Below are positions 5,797-8,466 of a stretch of DNA of 8,466 nt, piece after piece. Within the stretch, counting starts at the first letter, position 1. The number at the start of each line of letters is the position of its first letter. The translations under genes and the position numbers were made by a program. Below the pieces are notes generated by a model. The model was not told the DNA's origin. It did not search any database and was given only the letters and a program-made list of their open reading frames with translations. The DNA is from Butyrivibrio sp. (GTDB lineage Bacteria > Bacillota > Clostridia > Lachnospirales > Lachnospiraceae): the NCBI GenBank assembly GCA_024688095.1, contig JAILEJ010000395.1, positions 1 to 8,466 of the forward strand. The letters run 5' to 3'.

Positions 5797-7416
5797 TTAC
5801 TGGATATCAAGGAATCCTTTTTCTGTAGATAAGCAGTAGTAAAGATCTCCATCGATAGCAATGCCTGTATATGTCTGATTGTATGTAATACCATCAGCTG
5901 TTGTAACTACAGCAGCGATATCAGCTGTATCACCATTATTTGTGATTGTAAGTTCAACGTCTGCACCATTCATATCTGTCTTAAATGTATCCCAGTTCCA
6001 ATCGCATTCAGCAACACACATATCTGCATTTGAACTTGCATCACCATCTGCATTCCAATACCAGTTATCTGCACGGAATACACCATATTCCTTATAATCA
6101 GCGTTATCGTCTGCGCTGTGAGCATCAGCTACATTCTGAAGAACAACAACAAAGTTGTGGAAGTTCTCAGCACCATCTGTGTAGTTCTTGAAGTTAGCTG
6201 TTACTGACTCTCCCTCAGGAACCTGAACTGTATCTGAGAATACTGACCAGAAAGCTGATGAACAATCTGTTTCACCAACAACTGTTCCTGTTGTTTCAAC
6301 AGCACTGTTATCAATTGTTTCTGCAGCTTCTTCATCTGAAGCTTCAGCATCAGATGACTCTGATCCTTCTGGAGCTGTAGGAACTACACTTGTATCACCC
6401 ATCTCATAGAGTGAAAGAACCTGTCCATCTGTAAGAGCTGTATCGAAGATATAAAGATCATCGATGAATCCTTTAAAGATTGTATCCCAGTAGTTAATAC
6501 CAATATATCCTTCAACACCATCACCATTAAGAATGTTTGTTGCAAATCCACCATACATAGCTTCATCTACATTTGAACAATCCCATTTAAGTTCGCCGTT
6601 GATATAGAACTTTGAAGCAACTCTATCAAGTCCATCATCAGCAGCCTGATATACATCGCCTGTTGCAACAACTGTTACAAGAGCCCATTCCTTTTTACCA
6701 TGAATAGAATCATCTGATGCATAAACCCAAGGCCAAGCTGTTGTCTCTGAGTTTCTGTTCCATGCTACAGGGAAGATCTTTGCACTATTTGTTCCCCATT
6801 CTGTCTGTGTAAAGTTGAGCCATGTAACAGATGGATCATTAGCATCACCATCAGCACCCATATTACGTCCAAGCTGAAGTGTTGCACCATATGTTGAAAG
6901 ACGCTCAGCATTGACCCAGAATGAAATTGTATATTCATCTTTTCCAAGTGATTCAATTGGAAGCTTATATCCATATTCACCATTTACATAAAGTGAATTT
7001 CCAACAGTACCATCAGCATAAAGGAGAGGCATTGTGTCATCTTCTACTATTGCATATGTAGCACCAGCAAGAAGTGGATCTGCAGCTTTCTCTTCTTCTG
7101 TAAGAGCAGCTTCTGGACGTGTTGCAGCTACAACACCTTCATCAACACCTTCATCGAATGTGAAATGATATTTTGCTTCTGGAACTTCCTCTGCAACAAC
7201 TTCTGTAGCCTCTGTCTCTTCAGCAGCTTCTTCTGTTGTCTCCTCAGTTGTTTCCTCAGCAGCCTCTTCTGTTGTTTCTTCAGCTGTCTCTTCAGCAGCT
7301 TCCTCTGTCTGAGTATCTTCAGAAGCTGTTTCTGTTGTGCTAGAGCTTCCGCATCCAACTGCAAGAGAAGCTACCATTGTAGCACTAAGTAATGTTGCTA
7401 AAATCTTCTTTTTCAT
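5797..7416 (-). CDS. Surface lipoprotein with LamG-like and second beta-rich domain, putative glycan binding
   Basis: A 539-residue exported lipoprotein, probably anchored on the outer face of the membrane. The signal peptide ends in lipobox LAVGC with Cys22. Residues 27-79 are a Glu/Thr/Ala-rich tether. Residues 80-340 read as a LamG/concanavalin-like jelly roll: YHFTFDEG opening, VGNSLYVNGEYGYKL, DEYTISFWVNAERL, WALVTVVATG, KFYINGELKW and the typical close GFIDDLYIFDTALTDGQVLSLYEMG. An acidic Ser-rich linker (341-383) leads to a second aromatic beta-rich domain (384-539; SAFWSVFSDTVQVPEGESV, HNFVVVLQN, FRADNWYWN). Comparable domains sit, from memory, at the ends of some glycoside hydrolases. 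No catalytic domain is visible, so a carbohydrate-binding or display role is inferred. A longer frame opens at 7467, but GGAAGG at 7425-7430 and the signal peptide fix the start at 7416. It follows an SBP gene by 141 bp. Confidence 0.85.
   Translation of the reverse strand: MKKKILATLLSATMVASLAVGCGSSSTTETASEDTQTEEAAEETAEETTEEAAEETTEETTEEAAEETEATEVVAEEVPEAKYHFTFDEGVDEGVVAATRPEAALTEEEKAADPLLAGATYAIVEDDTMPLLYADGTVGNSLYVNGEYGYKLPIESLGKDEYTISFWVNAERLSTYGATLQLGRNMGADGDANDPSVTWLNFTQTEWGTNSAKIFPVAWNRNSETTAWPWVYASDDSIHGKKEWALVTVVATGDVYQAADDGLDRVASKFYINGELKWDCSNVDEAMYGGFATNILNGDGVEGYIGINYWDTIFKGFIDDLYIFDTALTDGQVLSLYEMGDTSVVPTAPEGSESSDAEASDEEAAETIDNSAVETTGTVVGETDCSSAFWSVFSDTVQVPEGESVTANFKNYTDGAENFHNFVVVLQNVADAHSADDNADYKEYGVFRADNWYWNADGDASSNADMCVAECDWNWDTFKTDMNGADVELTITNNGDTADIAAVVTTADGITYNQTYTGIAIDGDLYYCLSTEKGFLDIQ
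7183..7338 (-). repeat. Low-complexity acidic tether coding repeat
   Basis: This stretch encodes residues 27-78 of the lipoprotein and repeats Glu-Glu-Ala/Thr units (for example EEAAEETTEE) from near-identical GAAGAAGCTGCTGAAGAAAC-type DNA. It should form an extended, highly charged spacer that lifts the LamG domain off the membrane. A similar stretch in the SBP gene (4859-4990) suggests a shared tether type. Replication slippage could change its length. Confidence 0.7.
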
Positions 7417-7424
7417 AAATCCAT

Positions 7425-7430
7425 CCTTCC
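7425..7430 (-). promoter_or_regulatory. Ribosome binding site that decides the LamG lipoprotein start
   Basis: Minus-strand GGAAGG (within GGGAAGGATGG) lies 8 nt before the ATG at 7416. The 17 extra codons upstream to the ATG at 7467 would add a charged, non-signal-like stretch in front of the MKKK signal peptide, so the shorter protein is preferred. Confidence 0.75.
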
Positions 7431-7484
7431 CAATGATTCCCTTTGAATCATTATCATACTTTTCCATAAAAAAGTTAGCTATAT

Positions 7485-7520
7485 ATTCAGCCGGTCCGAA
7501 TTTCGGACCGGAATCTGAAT
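7485..7520 (-). terminator. GC-rich intercistronic hairpin after the truncated SBP gene
   Basis: CCGGTCCG (7491-7498) and CGGACCGG (7504-7511) pair perfectly around loop AATTT. The outer arms ATTCAG (7485-7490) and CTGAAT (7515-7520) add six pairs with a 3-nt bulge. On the minus strand the nearest T-run (TTTTTT, 7473-7468) is about 11 bases past the stem, so termination may be partial. It may let some transcripts read on into the LamG lipoprotein gene, for which no good promoter was found. Confidence 0.65.
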
Positions 7521-7557
7521 CATTTATAATATTATTTATTATAGTAAGATAGCATTA

Positions 7558-8466
7558 TCAGTTAGAATTGTCTGTTACCATCTGCTCATATAATGTCTTT
7601 TCTTCATCTGTAAGAACATTATATCCATTCTCACCAAAGTACTGAAGCATAGCATTTGCATGATAAAGGTTAGCCTGCTTTGTAGCTTCATCTACATAGT
7701 CAGCAGCCTTAGCTGTACCAGCATCTACAAGATCATGAATTCCGATACTGTTAAAGTATCCATCACAATAGTTCCAATATCCTGCAATATTTGTCCATCC
7801 ATAAGGAATTGGCTGCATGCAGCTTGCAAAATAATTTTCCCAAAGTCCCTTATGTTCTTCATCCATATCTGAGCAGTACATATCGATATAAGCTGACCAA
7901 ACTTCCTCATCTGTTGTAATAGGAGCTGGCATAACGTCATGCTTAAGAGCAAGTCCTGATGCATTAGTAATTGAAGTATCATTGTAAGCTTCAATTCTTG
8001 TAAGCCATCCATCTCTACCAAAGCTCATAAACTTAAGAAGTTCATATGCTTCACGACGATGCTGACATGAAGTTGTAATACCACCAAAGTCAATTGTTGC
8101 AATTGAATGATGATCACTTGAAGCATCTTCAGCACTAACTGCTGGAACTACATAAGGAACAATATCAAGATCATACTGATCATAAGCTTCTGTAGCCCAT
8201 GTTCCCTGATATGTCCAGAAAGCTTCTGTAAATAATGCAACGTGTCCTGTTGAACCACACCAAGCTTCCCAGTCACCAGCCCAGTCTTCCATCTCTTCTG
8301 TCTCAGTTGTAGGAGCAATGTATCCACCAATCTTAAGATCTGAGAATTCCTGCTCTCCAACAGCCCAAGCACTAAGATCGAAATCTGTGCCATCAAATCC
8401 AAATTCACCAACTATATCCTGTGATGAAGCAATACCATAATATGAATCAAGTCTGTTATAGTATCC
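7558..8466 (-). CDS. Extracellular solute-binding protein, C-terminal part (cut by window edge)
   Basis: The frame is open from the last base of the window to the TGA at 7560-7558 and gives 302 residues with no start inside the frame that needs to be used; the internal Met at 8292 is not a real start. The protein resembles the C-terminal half of a family 1 sugar-binding protein: GHVALFTEAFWTYQGTW, then FGGITTSCQHRREAYELLKF followed by MSFGRDGW, the usual hinge and helix region of the C-terminal lobe. It is rich in Trp and Tyr, which often line sugar-binding sites. The signal peptide and N-terminal lobe lie outside the window. It differs clearly from the complete SBP at 3602-5080, so it is not a recent duplicate. 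Its own permeases may lie upstream outside the window, or it may share the pair at 1636-3430. The ligand is unknown. Confidence 0.85.
   Translation of the reverse strand, partial: GYYNRLDSYYGIASSQDIVGEFGFDGTDFDLSAWAVGEQEFSDLKIGGYIAPTTETEEMEDWAGDWEAWCGSTGHVALFTEAFWTYQGTWATEAYDQYDLDIVPYVVPAVSAEDASSDHHSIATIDFGGITTSCQHRREAYELLKFMSFGRDGWLTRIEAYNDTSITNASGLALKHDVMPAPITTDEEVWSAYIDMYCSDMDEEHKGLWENYFASCMQPIPYGWTNIAGYWNYCDGYFNSIGIHDLVDAGTAKAADYVDEATKQANLYHANAMLQYFGENGYNVLTDEEKTLYEQMVTDNSN

Noticed and set aside
7417..7467. N-terminal extension of the LamG lipoprotein to the ATG at 7467
   Set aside because: It would bury the signal peptide behind 17 charged residues. The GGAAGG site and MKKK start at 7416 explain the gene better.
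7128..7552. Open frames on both strands over the LamG lipoprotein tether and start
   Set aside because: These are shadows of the tether repeat. The plus-strand frame at 7337-7552 runs through the intercistronic hairpin and has no initiation signals.
7538..7566. TATAAT (7543-7538 on the minus strand) as a promoter for the LamG lipoprotein gene
   Set aside because: The sequence 17 bases upstream is TCTAAC, which does not resemble a -35 box, and the element lies just before a strong hairpin.

Overview
The window looks like a chromosomal carbohydrate-uptake locus of a low-GC Gram-positive anaerobe. Lachnospiraceae (Butyrivibrio, Roseburia or Lachnospira type) is the best guess. The signs are AT-rich spacers, strong AGGAGG-type ribosome binding sites, MKKK-type lipoprotein signal peptides with LAGC/LAVGC lipoboxes, long Glu/Ala/Thr-rich tethers behind the lipid-modified cysteine, and a sugar ABC transporter without its own ATPase. 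The genus is inferred from style and not proven. All six protein genes lie on the minus strand, so transcription runs from high to low coordinates.

Layout in the direction of transcription: (1) 8466-7558, the C-terminal 302 residues of an extracellular solute-binding protein (SBP), cut by the window edge. (2) 7520-7485, a strong intercistronic hairpin. (3) 7416-5797, a 539-residue lipoprotein with a LamG/concanavalin-like domain and a second C-terminal beta-rich domain but no recognisable catalytic domain, closed by a clear intrinsic terminator at 5774-5745. (4) 5796-5081, a 716-bp gene-free control region holding a near-consensus sigma-A promoter (TTGACA-17-TACAAT), upstream direct and inverted repeats, and a perfect odd-centred palindrome in the leader. 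(5) 5080-3602, a complete sugar SBP lipoprotein; a hairpin at 3550-3510; 3430-2534 and 2532-1636, the two MalF/MalG-type permeases, separated by a single base; then a terminator-like structure at 1604-1533. (6) A 653-bp AT-rich spacer with small hairpins and degenerate direct repeats. (7) 982-53, an ArsR-type winged-helix regulator with a large C-terminal beta-rich domain that may sense a ligand.

Proposed working picture (inference): the LamG lipoprotein holds a glycan or its fragments at the cell surface, one or both SBPs pick up released oligosaccharides, the permease pair imports them using a shared MsmK/MsiK-type ATPase encoded elsewhere, and the regulator adjusts expression in response to a sugar-like ligand. 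The substrate cannot be read from the sequence. A plant cell-wall oligosaccharide is plausible but unproven. No tRNA, rRNA, CRISPR array, insertion sequence or prophage gene was seen.
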